Source: Candidatus Saganbacteria bacterium CG08_land_8_20_14_0_20_45_16 (GTDB lineage Bacteria > Margulisbacteria > WOR-1 > O2-12-FULL-45-9). Taken from it: a DNA stretch of 36,697 nt. The position numbers and the translations under genes are program-made. The DNA is taken from NCBI GenBank assembly GCA_002774365.1, contig PEYM01000048.1, positions 1 through 36,697 on the forward strand, read 5' to 3'. Under the pieces are notes generated by a model, which did no database searches, was not told the origin of the DNA, and saw nothing but the letters and a program-made list of their open reading frames with translations. Positions 14,841 to 23,148 of the stretch are shown piece by piece (position 1 is the stretch's first letter; each line of letters begins with the position of its first letter).

Positions 14841-17029
14841 TCATACGGTAGCGTAATAATAAAGGTCGTACCCTTGCCCCGCTGGCTTCTGACTTTGATC
14901 GAACCATTATGTTCTTCAACAATCCTTAAGGTAATGGGCAGCCCCATACCAGTCCCAGTCATTTTGGTCGTAAAGAAAGGGTCAAACAAACTTTTAAGGT
15001 TTTCCTCAGCAATTCCCTCCCCAGTATCTGTGACCTCAACAAAGACCACCTGAATTGGCTTATCTAACGCTCGTTCCTCGCCCCAAACCATTTCTTCGCC
15101 AACCTTGCGACCTTCCCGTTGCATCCGGCCCAAACGGATTACTTGGCCAACATCACTTTTAACAATCAGCTCGCCACCGCTTTGTCCCATGGCTTCAATG
15201 GCATTCTTAACAATATTGACCAACACTTGCTGGAGTTGACCGGCATCACCTTTGACCTTAGGTAGGGACGTGAGGTTTTTCGTGACCCGAACATTGTTTT
15301 TTTTGCACTCGCTCTCAAAAAGCAGCAAGACCTCGTCCAGCAAAGTATTAAGGTCAACCCTGCTTAACTCCGGCTTCATTGGCCGGCCAAACTTTAGTAG
15401 GCTCCCGGCAATGCGATTGATCCGTTCAATCTCATGCGGGACAATGGCTGAAAATTTCTTGCGGTATTCCGGGTCCTCCCACTTCTGTTCCAAGACCTGG
15501 GTAAAGGTCCGCACTGAAACCAAAGGGTTTTTTATCTCGTGGGCCATGCCAGCCGCCATTGTGCCAAGCGAGGCTAATTTTTCTGACAAGACCAAGCGCT
15601 CCTGGCTTTCACACAAGTCCTTGGTCATGGAATTAAAAGCTTTGGCTAGTTTTCCCATTTCGTCCAGGGAATCAACGGTTACGCGAGCTTTCAAATTTCC
15701 GCAGGCCAGCGCCTCAGTACCCTGGATCAGTTCTTTGATCGGCCGTTCAATTGAGTGGGCAAAAAATATTCCAACCAATGACGTGAGAATAATCCCCATA
15801 ATAACAAATAGCAAGGAATTAGTTTCTAGCCGTCGCAGTTCAGCGTAAGCAGAAAAAAGCGGTTCCTGGACAACCATACCCCCAATCCCCTTAAGCGGCA
15901 AATAAGCACCAACCACCCAGTCCCCTAGTTCATCCTTAAATTGACCGTTGCCAGCTCGGCCAGCTAAAATTTGCCGCACCGCCTCGTTGGCCAACATTGA
16001 CTCTCGCTGCAGCGCCCGTTTTTTGTCAGGATGCGCGATCAACTCCCCCTTGTCATTAACAAAGTAAGCTAGCCCCCCACTACCTACTCGCGACTCTTGA
16101 GCTAACTGCTGCAAACCAGCGGGCAATTGCTCTGCTGGCAACTTGCGTACATTGAAGGCCAGGTTGCTTGCCATTTGGGAATAGCCAGAAAAAATTGATT
16201 TTGACAGGGCTTGCTTGCTAATATTGATCGTGGCCAAGGTAGTTGTTTCAAAAAGAATCACAACTAAAAGCACAAAGATCAAAATCAATTTAAACAACAT
16301 CCTAGTCCTAAAAAAACTCAAAGGGTGCTCGGCTTCAGGGGCAGTTGGCGGGATAAGCTCAGAGAGCAAAAATCCAACAAAGCTTAGCAAGACGCATAAC
16401 CACGATAACATTAGACAGCTAGCTTGCGCCAAGCACAAATAGTAATAAGAAAAAAGCAGAGCCAAAAGGAGCAGCCCCGCTGAAGCCGCCAAATAAAAGG
16501 CTAAGACTCGCTGGCCTTGCTTGTTTTTCAAGGCTGACAAAAAAGCCGCTACCACTAAGGCAAAAACAATCAGCGAGAAAAAAGGCTTTAAGGGCAGATA
16601 ACTGGCAAAGGAAACAATTGATTCGCTGACTCCTTCGCGATAGATCAAGCTGACAGGGGACTGGGCAATACAATAAATAAACCAACCACTGAGCAACGCC
16701 ACGACCACATTAGTCAGCCGCAGTTTTTTAAGCTCGAACCTTTCAATTAAAAAGACCCAAAACAAAAACGCTGACACAGCTAAACTAAGATAAATACCCT
16801 TATGAACAAAGATCCTTTGCGAAAGATCAAACCCTGAATTAAACATCATTTGGGAAACGATCGTGGCCGCGACATAAACAAAGAAATTAACAAAGATGAA
16901 CCCTAAGATGGCGTCCTTATTTTTTCTGGCAACAAAATACTGCTTTAAGAAGCCAATCCCGCCACCCAACATGATCCCGGCGGCAAAAATCTCAGTAAAA
17001 ATACTAATAATCGTTAACGTACTCAGCAT
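14837..17029 (-). CDS. Membrane sensor histidine kinase (7TM-like + extracytoplasmic sensor + HAMP)
   Basis: A 730-residue multi-part kinase. Seven or so N-terminal helices (1-225) are followed by another helix (246-266), a periplasmic single-Cache-like sensor (about 270-400, with GGLAYFVNDKGELIAHPDK), a helix (404-424), HAMP (425-480), a HisKA domain with phospho-acceptor His497 in AHEIKNPL, and an HATPase domain with N-box NIVKNAIEAM (605-614), DTGEGIA and GTGMGLP. The catalytic part resembles NtrB/AtoS-type kinases. No response regulator lies beside it, so its partner is encoded elsewhere. It shares a TAATG junction with the upstream Ig-like exported protein and probably an operon with the barrel-SLH gene, suggesting a link to envelope sensing. 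Confidence 0.93.
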   Translation of the reverse strand: MLSTLTIISIFTEIFAAGIMLGGGIGFLKQYFVARKNKDAILGFIFVNFFVYVAATIVSQMMFNSGFDLSQRIFVHKGIYLSLAVSAFLFWVFLIERFELKKLRLTNVVVALLSGWFIYCIAQSPVSLIYREGVSESIVSFASYLPLKPFFSLIVFALVVAAFLSALKNKQGQRVLAFYLAASAGLLLLALLFSYYYLCLAQASCLMLSWLCVLLSFVGFLLSELIPPTAPEAEHPLSFFRTRMLFKLILIFVLLVVILFETTTLATINISKQALSKSIFSGYSQMASNLAFNVRKLPAEQLPAGLQQLAQESRVGSGGLAYFVNDKGELIAHPDKKRALQRESMLANEAVRQILAGRAGNGQFKDELGDWVVGAYLPLKGIGGMVVQEPLFSAYAELRRLETNSLLFVIMGIILTSLVGIFFAHSIERPIKELIQGTEALACGNLKARVTVDSLDEMGKLAKAFNSMTKDLCESQERLVLSEKLASLGTMAAGMAHEIKNPLVSVRTFTQVLEQKWEDPEYRKKFSAIVPHEIERINRIAGSLLKFGRPMKPELSRVDLNTLLDEVLLLFESECKKNNVRVTKNLTSLPKVKGDAGQLQQVLVNIVKNAIEAMGQSGGELIVKSDVGQVIRLGRMQREGRKVGEEMVWGEERALDKPIQVVFVEVTDTGEGIAEENLKSLFDPFFTTKMTGTGMGLPITLRIVEEHNGSIKVRSQRGKGTTFIITLPYD

Positions 17030-17919
17030 TAGTCAGCTACCTGCAATACTAAATCTTTATAAGTATACCCTCCCACATCATTGCTCACGCCCAAACGCGC
17101 TTTGTAAGCCCCGGGGTTAACAAAGTCTCCTAAGACAAATTGTAAGGAAAAAATATCATCGTTAGCAAAAAGATCGCCACCTAAGCCATCATTCCTTAAA
17201 GCAAGCAGGTCAACAAAGCCCAAGGCCCTTAGATCAATGGTTACGCTAACAACCCCAGCTGGCCCACCTGGATTATCGATTTTCACCTGCAAGGTGACCG
17301 TTTCATTATTTTGACTTTTAATCTTTTCTGGCAAAAATTTTGCCTCGCTAATTACCGGGACTTTGTCAATATCCACATTAGCCTTGGCTAACGCTAGCCA
17401 ACCATCTTTATTCGCTACTGCCACCTGGATCTCTTTTGGCCCTAAGGAGATATCAGACGCAACCGTAGTCTGCAAAGTGTAAATACCATCTTCAGCCTTA
17501 GAATCGCCATAAAGGCCACTATCAATTAATCGCGCATCAGGCAAATTGCCAATCGCGGACAAATCCGCCCGTACCCCGGAAATATTTTTTAAACCGCTGG
17601 GGTCGTCAACAGAAGCAAAAATGCCCAGCACTGTCTTACCATCAGGCGGGACTCGATATGGCCGCGCCTGCACATAATTAATGGTTGGTGTCAGGTTACC
17701 GCGATTAACTTTAGAAATATCATAGCCAACTGTCCAAGAAAAAAGATCGCCCAGTTTTTTCTTCACAAAATCAGTCGCAGAAATAAACAAGACTGCGTCT
17801 TTCTTAGAAAGCTGTTTTGGCGTGGCCACGCTATTAGCCTCGGCCCTGGCCGCTGGACCAGTCAGCACCAAGCAACCTAAAAGGCTGCTTAACAAAAAGG
17901 TTTTTACGCACTGCTGCAT
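17029..17919 (-). CDS. Exported protein with two Ig-like domains
   Basis: A 296-residue protein with a cleavable signal peptide (FLLSSLLGCLVLTGPAARAEA). Two similar beta-sandwich modules follow: one at about 85-185, ending in GLYGDSKAEDGIYTLQTTV, and one at about 190-295, ending in GLGGDLFANDDIFSLQFVL. The shared G-GGD-x-A-xDDxxxLQ pattern suggests an internal duplication with an acidic, possibly Ca2+-binding loop. The N-terminal 30-80 region (ATDFVKKKLGDLFSW) is helical. It lies 2 bp after the barrel-SLH gene and overlaps the kinase start by one base, so the three are probably one operon. It may be a periplasmic ligand or scaffold for the sensor, but that is inference only. Confidence 0.75.
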   Translation of the reverse strand: MQQCVKTFLLSSLLGCLVLTGPAARAEANSVATPKQLSKKDAVLFISATDFVKKKLGDLFSWTVGYDISKVNRGNLTPTINYVQARPYRVPPDGKTVLGIFASVDDPSGLKNISGVRADLSAIGNLPDARLIDSGLYGDSKAEDGIYTLQTTVASDISLGPKEIQVAVANKDGWLALAKANVDIDKVPVISEAKFLPEKIKSQNNETVTLQVKIDNPGGPAGVVSVTIDLRALGFVDLLALRNDGLGGDLFANDDIFSLQFVLGDFVNPGAYKARLGVSNDVGGYTYKDLVLQVAD

Positions 17920-17921
17920 AT

Positions 17922-19535
17922 TTATTTTCTACCTTCCATCATTTTAAAGATTTGCTCGCCTTCAACCCGAGAGACAATCGCCTCGGGCCTAAAAGTCCCA
18001 TCAGGAAAAGGTCGAAGCAAATTAAGTTGGCCCACTACTTTTATGTATGCTGCCAAGGGATGATCTTTGGGTACATCCGCGTAAACATCTCGGTCAACTG
18101 GCGGCAATTTGACCCCGGCCGCCTTTACAATCCAAGTTGCCAGCTCGCCGCGAGTAATCCCCGCATCCATCACTAAATCTTGGCCTGGCTTGATCTCAAT
18201 CACGCCCATGGTCACTAGCTCTTCAACTTTTTCTTTGACCGGCCGCGGAGCCGCTAGCGCAACTTTGGCCTTACGTAAAACCTTGTATTTCCACATCTTC
18301 TTGTCGCCTTTGTATCGCGCCTCAGCCACAATCAAATTTTTGCCTAAATTAAGCGGGACAGTTGCCTTAAAATTCCCTGCCTCGTCAATATACGCCAGGG
18401 CATCATTGATATAAATTGCCACCCCAGGTTTGGCCTTGCCAAAAATTTCAATTTTGTCATCGTAGACTACAACTTCATCTTCGCCCAGAGAAATCTTTTC
18501 AATTGCGTTCTCTAAAATAAATTGTGGTTTTTGCAATTCTAACTTGCGTAGCAAGACCCAATCAGTTGGGAAATAAAGCAGTGACAAAGAAACGTAATGA
18601 TCACCGCGTATCGGTTCACGGTAGCCAGCCAAATCAATCCCCCAGTTTTGGGCCCGCCAGCCTAAGCCAAAATTAAAATCACTGGTAACACCATTGAGCT
18701 GGAACTGCTGCATCAAACCAGCCCGCACAAAAAATTGCCGGTTCAGCCCGAGTTCGCCGCCAGCCCGCAACAAGGATCCTTTGCTAGCTGCACAAATTTC
18801 ACCTGCCAAGAGCAGCTCCTTACCTTCCATAAAGATTGGCGAATCAATGTCCCCAATAACTTTGGCTGATCCGCCAAGTCTAAGCAGATCAGGTAATGGC
18901 TCGTCTCCCCCCACATCCCAATGGACCACGCCGCCACCCAAGGCACCCTGTTCGAGCAAGCTCTGCCAGGAAAGCCCAACTGTTGACCAATCTGTTGGCC
19001 GATACAAAACTCCCAAATCCAGGTCCCAACCAGCCGCGGAGCGATCAATCTGGCCCGTTTGCTGTAAGGTTTCGGTTAAGACTCCTTTAACGTTCAACCC
19101 CACGCCAACCCGTTGCCAAAAAGGCTTGTCGTACAAAGCAGGCAAAAAGGTTAATTTGGTCCCATAAGAAAGATAAACTACCCGACTGGTCGAAGTCGCC
19201 AGCCCTCCTGTGATCGGGATATCATTAATCTTGCGCGCCACTACTGCCAAACCAAGCGAGGCTCCATCACCATTGGGAAAGGCTTGGACAATGCTTAAAT
19301 TCTCTGTATTGCGAAAAGACAAAGAAATCCCTTTGGTCCAAGCCAAGCCAGCTGGGTTATAAAAAGCAACATTAACATCATTCGTCAGACCAGAAAGCGC
19401 CCCACCCATGGCCACAGAGCGGCCACCACTTTCCACCAAAAGAGGATCAAGCCCCAGTTCAGCTAGATACGCTTGCGCCACTTGAGGAATAGCAAAAAAA
19501 GCAGCCAAAAAAAAGGCTGCGAAGATCTTTCTCAT
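17922..19535 (-). CDS. PorV/UPF0164-like outer-membrane barrel with C-terminal SLH domain
   Basis: A 537-residue protein from ATG 19535, chosen because it begins a signal peptide (MRKIFAAFFLAAFFAIPQVAQA); an in-frame codon 12 residues upstream would precede the promoter. The N-terminal part carries GGRSVAMGGALSGLTND and VAFYNPAGLA, the signature of PorV/UPF0164/FadL-like barrels, followed by repeated beta-strands to about residue 330. A small Ig/PEGA-like segment (about 345-420, DKIEIFGKAKPGVAIYIN) leads to SLH-like motifs at the C-terminus (RGELATWIVKAAG, DVPKDHPLAAYIK, FPDGTFRPEAIVSRVE). SLH domains usually bind peptidoglycan-linked polymers. Having SLH at the C-terminus of a barrel is the reverse of the cyanobacterial/Deinococcus porin order. 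First gene of the operon. Confidence 0.85.
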   Translation of the reverse strand: MRKIFAAFFLAAFFAIPQVAQAYLAELGLDPLLVESGGRSVAMGGALSGLTNDVNVAFYNPAGLAWTKGISLSFRNTENLSIVQAFPNGDGASLGLAVVARKINDIPITGGLATSTSRVVYLSYGTKLTFLPALYDKPFWQRVGVGLNVKGVLTETLQQTGQIDRSAAGWDLDLGVLYRPTDWSTVGLSWQSLLEQGALGGGVVHWDVGGDEPLPDLLRLGGSAKVIGDIDSPIFMEGKELLLAGEICAASKGSLLRAGGELGLNRQFFVRAGLMQQFQLNGVTSDFNFGLGWRAQNWGIDLAGYREPIRGDHYVSLSLLYFPTDWVLLRKLELQKPQFILENAIEKISLGEDEVVVYDDKIEIFGKAKPGVAIYINDALAYIDEAGNFKATVPLNLGKNLIVAEARYKGDKKMWKYKVLRKAKVALAAPRPVKEKVEELVTMGVIEIKPGQDLVMDAGITRGELATWIVKAAGVKLPPVDRDVYADVPKDHPLAAYIKVVGQLNLLRPFPDGTFRPEAIVSRVEGEQIFKMMEGRK

Positions 19536-19543
19536 TTGTCGAT

Positions 19544-19571
19544 ATTTTAGCACACCATAAGGACAATGCAA
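19544..19571 (-). promoter_or_regulatory. Short-leader promoter of barrel-SLH operon
   Basis: On the minus strand TTGCAT (19566-19571), 16 bp, then TAAAAT (19544-19549), which ends 8 bp before the ATG at 19535. No Shine-Dalgarno. Confidence 0.5.
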
Positions 19572-19646
19572 TATGATTTAAAATTCAAAGAACAACTATT
19601 TAGCCCTCACTCATTAAGCTTAGAAATCTCACCTGCTTTGCAAACT

Positions 19647-19682
19647 TCCCCTCGCCCTCTGAAAGAGGGAGACAGGGGGTGC
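19647..19682. repeat. Palindromic C/G-rich element, second copy
   Basis: On the minus strand it reads CACCCCCTGTCTCCCTC, then a hairpin CCCTCT-TTC-AGAGGG and GAGGGGAAG. It shares the CACCCCCT start and a C-stem hairpin with the element at 11747-11818. Confidence 0.45.
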
Positions 19683-19702
19683 CTAAACAGTTGCCTAAAC
19701 AG

Positions 19703-19730
19703 TGAAATTTTTCTCTGTTTTTATCGATAA
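19703..19730 (+). promoter_or_regulatory. Sigma-28-like promoter, copy C
   Basis: TGAAATTT (19703-19710), 11 bp, then TATCGATA (19722-19729), followed by an A/T run. The octamer is identical to copies A and B with the same spacing. The HEAT-repeat gene starts about 150 bp downstream and the leader frame about 50 bp downstream. Confidence 0.5.
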
Positions 19731-19777
19731 TATTATATATAGTCAGAACCTCAAAAAAGACAAATTAAAAACCAAAC

Positions 19778-19957
19778 ATGGTAACTCTAGTTAAACTAAC
19801 TAAACCCAAACAACCCAATCAGACCAGAGGGACCAAGAAACCTCTCTCCAAGGTCCCTCCATCGCCCTTCTCCCTTACCAATTATGTCAGTCCACCTCAA
19901 AAACCAAATTCTGACTATGGCCAGAGAGGTTCTCTCCTCTGCGGTATTGGAAGGTAA
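19778..19957 (+). CDS. Possible leader ORF or frameshifted N-terminus of the HEAT-repeat gene
   Basis: A 59-codon frame from ATG 19778 encodes a Lys/Pro/Thr-rich peptide (MVTLVKLTKPKQPNQTR and onward). It overlaps the first 74 bp of the HEAT-repeat gene in another frame, and the HEAT frame itself is open back to 19800. It could be a regulatory leader peptide, the true N-terminus joined by a frameshift (natural or sequencing), or chance. No Shine-Dalgarno is visible before either start. I give it low confidence. Confidence 0.25.
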   Translation: MVTLVKLTKPKQPNQTRGTKKPLSKVPPSPFSLTNYVSPPQKPNSDYGQRGSLLCGIGR

Positions 19958-20861
19958 AAGGCTAGCACAGATTCGACTTTTAGGGGTGATTGGCCGTTTG
20001 GGAAATATGGACCTGTGTCTTAAGGAGTTTGAAAGAATTTTAAAATTTCATACTCATCATTCTGATTTTACAGCCCATGCTACGCAGCTGGGGGTGAAGC
20101 TAAAAACTTTTAAGGATCCTGTTTATCATTTTTCTGAGGCTGAGATCAAAAGAAGGATAGCCGAGGCAATCGGCATAACAGGAAACGTTCGTGGGAGTCG
20201 GCTCATTGCCTTGATGCTCGACGATAAAGAGGCCTCTGTTCGCCAAGCTGCGGCTGAAGCAGCTGGCAAGATTGGGGCCCGCCACCTGATTGATAAACTA
20301 AAGCAACTTACCATTCTCACTACTCAAGAATACCCTGAGGGAAGAGATCAATCTTTTGTCAGAAGTGCGGCAATTGAGGCCCTGATCCGAATGGGCCAAC
20401 TGGATTATGTAATTGAGCGCTTCACCCAAGATGAGATTAATTATCAGACTAGTCATGAGCTCGAAATGTTAGCCCCTTTAGGTGAACCAAGGTTCATCCC
20501 TTCCCTCATTTCACTCTTGCGATTTGGGCTTGAAATTATCCCCACTCTACCAGCAACGCCACCCAAGACAGAAACACCACCCAGGGCGCCAGTCATTGAA
20601 CTGCTCGCTGCTCTGCCACCAATTGAAAGGGCTAGGTTCTATGACTTTCTGTATAACCAAGGGATTACCAGACAAAGATGGGCTGGCGTTGCATCAGTGG
20701 ATGAAATTATTACCCATTGGCTGACCAAAAAAAGACTAGACAAAACCCCTTCGCCAATCAACCTTGAGACCGGCAGACGAATCCTTGAAGCTTGCGAGCG
20801 CGACGTTGACCCAGCCACCATTGACCTGATCCTTAAAAAATGGGGCGAGCTGATTTCCTGA
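19884..20861 (+). CDS. HEAT/PBS-lyase-like repeat protein
   Basis: A 325-residue soluble, largely helical protein. HEAT-type repeats are clearest at about 88-130 (RRIAEAIGITGNVRGSRLI, then DDKEASVRQAAAEAAGKIGA) and again near SAAIEALIRMGQLDYVIERF and APLGEPRFIPSLISLLRFG. A Pro/Thr-rich linker (TLPATPPKTETPPRAPV, about 217-233) leads to a C-terminal helical segment. No catalytic motif is present, so a scaffold or regulatory partner role is likely. It lies 39 bp before smc and is preceded by a sigma-28-like promoter, but no Shine-Dalgarno marks its ATG, so the N-terminus is uncertain. Confidence 0.72.
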   Translation: MSVHLKNQILTMAREVLSSAVLEGKRLAQIRLLGVIGRLGNMDLCLKEFERILKFHTHHSDFTAHATQLGVKLKTFKDPVYHFSEAEIKRRIAEAIGITGNVRGSRLIALMLDDKEASVRQAAAEAAGKIGARHLIDKLKQLTILTTQEYPEGRDQSFVRSAAIEALIRMGQLDYVIERFTQDEINYQTSHELEMLAPLGEPRFIPSLISLLRFGLEIIPTLPATPPKTETPPRAPVIELLAALPPIERARFYDFLYNQGITRQRWAGVASVDEIITHWLTKKRLDKTPSPINLETGRRILEACERDVDPATIDLILKKWGELIS

Positions 20862-20900
20862 TTTCTTGCTCACCTTTTAGCTTTATGATATATTTACAAT

Positions 20901-23141
20901 ATGTTTTTGAAATCTCTTATCCTGCGTGGCTTTAAAACTTTTGCCGACCAAACAGAAATTGTTTTTGCCGATGACTCAAGGATCACTGCCGTTGTTGGCC
21001 CTAACGGCTGTGGCAAGAGCAATTTAATGGATGCGACCCGCTGGGTTTTGGCAGAAGATAATCCGCGTGAGCTGCGGGTCGCCAACCTCTCCAATATAAT
21101 TTTTGCCGGCACAGCCAGCCGCAAAGCCTTGTCCTTAGCCGAAGTTACCATGACCTTTGACAATTCAACCAATAAGTTCCCCCTGCCCTTTTCCGAGGTC
21201 GCAATCAAACGCCGCACTTTTCGCGAAGGTGAGAGCGAATTTTTTATCAATAAAAACTCCTGCCGGCTCAAAGACATTAAAGACTTGCTTTTGGATACCG
21301 GCCTAGGAGAAAGCACCTATTCCATCATTACCCAAGGCCAGGTTGACGCAATCCTTTCTAGTAAAGGCGAAGAGCGACGGGCAGTCTTTGAAGAGGCCGC
21401 CGGCATCAACAAATATAAGACCAGAAAAGAATCAGCCAAGAGAAAGCTCATCGCGGCCGAACAAAATATCTTACGCATTAGTGACCTTAAGGTTGAAGTG
21501 GCTGAGCACATCACTGTGCTTGAAGAACAAGCTAAGACCGCCCGGCACTATCTTGAAGTGCAAAATCAGGTCAAAGGGCTTGATCTGGGCCTTAGTAAAC
21601 GGCTCTTGACCACTATCTTTGAAAAAAGGGACCACTTGACCGCAGAGCTGGAAAAGGCTAGGTCAAGCTCCCTGACCAAAAAACAAGCTGAGGACCAAGA
21701 CCTAACTGAGCTAGACAACCTAAAAAATTCTCACCGAAAACTAGAGCAAGAAATTGACGTTTTGTTTCTCCAAATTAACGACGAAAAAAACGCGCGGCGC
21801 GATCTTGAGCTAGACCGCCGCTTTACTGAAAGCGAGCTGGGACGCAGCGAAAAATCGTTGGCCGTAGAACAAGCCAAGCTGGGCCAGCTCAAGGATAAGG
21901 TCGAGCTGCTGCAAAAAGAGCTGACCCAAGAAAAACAGGGTGTGGATTTGTCTGACACCCCCTTTGCCAAAACAGTTGAGGCTATTTTAGCCCAATTCTC
22001 TCAGCTAGTCACAGCTTTCTCAAAATACCTTAACGCCCTGGGCAAGAATATTCAGCTCAACCTTGTCATCGGCCGCTCACCAGAGAAAGAAGAAACGCTT
22101 AAGCTTAAGGTTGAAATGGTTCAAGAAGAGATCAAACGCACCCAACAGAACAAAGCACAGCTTGAAACAGCATTAAATGAACAGCGCCAGGGACTCGCTG
22201 ACCTAAACGAAAAACTTAAAACAACCCAGCTCTCCGAAGAACACGATAAAACACTGCAACAAAAACGGCAGGACAAAGAAGCCTTGGTCAAAACCATTGC
22301 TGGGCTAGAAACTAAGATTAGAAAGCAAGACCAGCTGAAAAAAGAAGCACTAAGCACCGAGTCATCACTGGAAATTGCCTTGGCTAAACTGGACGGGGAG
22401 CTAGGCGGCATCAGGGAACGCTTATTTTTAGAATACAACCTTTCTTTGGAAGAGGTCGCAGCAACCAATTACGAAATCCCCAACATTGCTAAGGCCAAGA
22501 AAGAGATTGAGGAAGGCAAAGAAAAGCTGCGCTCGCTAGAACCAGTCAACCTGCTGGCCATTGATGAATTTGACAAAGCCAAAGAACGCCTCTCCTTTAT
22601 CGACGCCCAGCTTAATGACCTCAGTTCAGCCCGCATCCATTTAGAGTCCTTGATCACAGAGCTTGACTCCAAAGCCGAGCAAACCTTTGTTGCTACTATG
22701 GCCCAGCTTTCGCAGGTTTTTTCAGAGACCTTTGCTAAATTATTTGTTGGTGGCGAAGCCAAGATCTCTCTGGCACCAGACGCCCCACCACTCGAAGCAG
22801 AGATTGATATTTCAGTTAGGCCCTCTGGCCGCAAATGGCTGCCCTTGCCCCTGCTGTCTGGCGGCGAGCGGTCCTTGTCAGCCATTGCCATCTTGTTTTC
22901 ATTGTTAAAAATCCGGCCCAGTCCCTTTGTCTTTATGGATGAGGTGGACGCAGCCCTTGATGACGCTAACATCGGCCGATTTACTGAAATGCTTAAGGAA
23001 TTTTCCAATCACAGCCAGATTATCGTCATCTCCCACAACAAAAGAACCATGGCGGTCGCAGATAATATTTACGGCGTAACCATGGAAGAGCCAGGAATCT
23101 CAAGGATTATCTCCATGAGGCTGGCTGAAACAACCAAATAA
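20901..23141 (+). CDS. smc: SMC-family ATPase, short form lacking a recognisable hinge
   Basis: A 746-residue protein with both SMC head halves. The N-terminal head has MFLKSLILRGFKTFAD, Walker A GPNGCGKS (33-40) and the Q-loop region ITQGQVD (143-149). The C-terminal head has the signature LSGGERSLSA (652-661), Walker B FVFMDEVDAALDD (676-688) and ISHNKRTM. EPVNLLAIDEFDKAKERL (547-564) is the usual bacterial Smc segment before the C-head. Coiled coils run from about 175-345 and 395-545. Bacterial Smc is normally about 1,150-1,190 residues with a 150-residue globular hinge; here only about 50 residues (347-397) separate the coils and no hinge motif is visible. The gene is intact. A weak -10 (TATGAT, 20884-20889) lies 11 bp before the ATG. 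Confidence 0.9.
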   Translation: MFLKSLILRGFKTFADQTEIVFADDSRITAVVGPNGCGKSNLMDATRWVLAEDNPRELRVANLSNIIFAGTASRKALSLAEVTMTFDNSTNKFPLPFSEVAIKRRTFREGESEFFINKNSCRLKDIKDLLLDTGLGESTYSIITQGQVDAILSSKGEERRAVFEEAAGINKYKTRKESAKRKLIAAEQNILRISDLKVEVAEHITVLEEQAKTARHYLEVQNQVKGLDLGLSKRLLTTIFEKRDHLTAELEKARSSSLTKKQAEDQDLTELDNLKNSHRKLEQEIDVLFLQINDEKNARRDLELDRRFTESELGRSEKSLAVEQAKLGQLKDKVELLQKELTQEKQGVDLSDTPFAKTVEAILAQFSQLVTAFSKYLNALGKNIQLNLVIGRSPEKEETLKLKVEMVQEEIKRTQQNKAQLETALNEQRQGLADLNEKLKTTQLSEEHDKTLQQKRQDKEALVKTIAGLETKIRKQDQLKKEALSTESSLEIALAKLDGELGGIRERLFLEYNLSLEEVAATNYEIPNIAKAKKEIEEGKEKLRSLEPVNLLAIDEFDKAKERLSFIDAQLNDLSSARIHLESLITELDSKAEQTFVATMAQLSQVFSETFAKLFVGGEAKISLAPDAPPLEAEIDISVRPSGRKWLPLPLLSGGERSLSAIAILFSLLKIRPSPFVFMDEVDAALDDANIGRFTEMLKEFSNHSQIIVISHNKRTMAVADNIYGVTMEEPGISRIISMRLAETTK

Positions 23142-23148
23142 ATTAAAA

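Larger units (their letters stand above)
19572..19883. other. Long intergenic region: palindromic element, repeat, sigma-28-like promoter
   Basis: This 312-bp gap holds, in order: A/T-rich DNA; a C/G-rich palindromic element (19647-19682, hairpin CCCTCT/AGAGGG) related to that at 11747; a 12-bp-period direct repeat of GCCTAAACAG (19681-19690 and 19693-19702); the sigma-28-like promoter copy C; and a possible 59-codon leader frame from 19778. The strand of most of it cannot be assigned. Confidence 0.6.

Noticed and set aside
15252-15848. 198-codon plus-strand frame opposite the kinase
   Set aside because: The kinase frame has complete family motifs; this frame is Ser/Arg-rich shadow translation.
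19681-19702. GCCTAAACAG direct repeat as attachment-site or target duplication
   Set aside because: The two copies are only 2 bp apart, so nothing is bracketed; it is better read as a short tandem repeat.
20141-20500. HEAT-repeat gene as phycobilisome lyase
   Set aside because: Only generic PBS-lyase/HEAT repeats are present and there are no phycobiliprotein genes, so a scaffold role is the safer reading.
22469-23008. 179-codon minus-strand frame opposite smc
   Set aside because: It is antisense to the SMC head domain, with Ser-rich composition typical of shadow frames.
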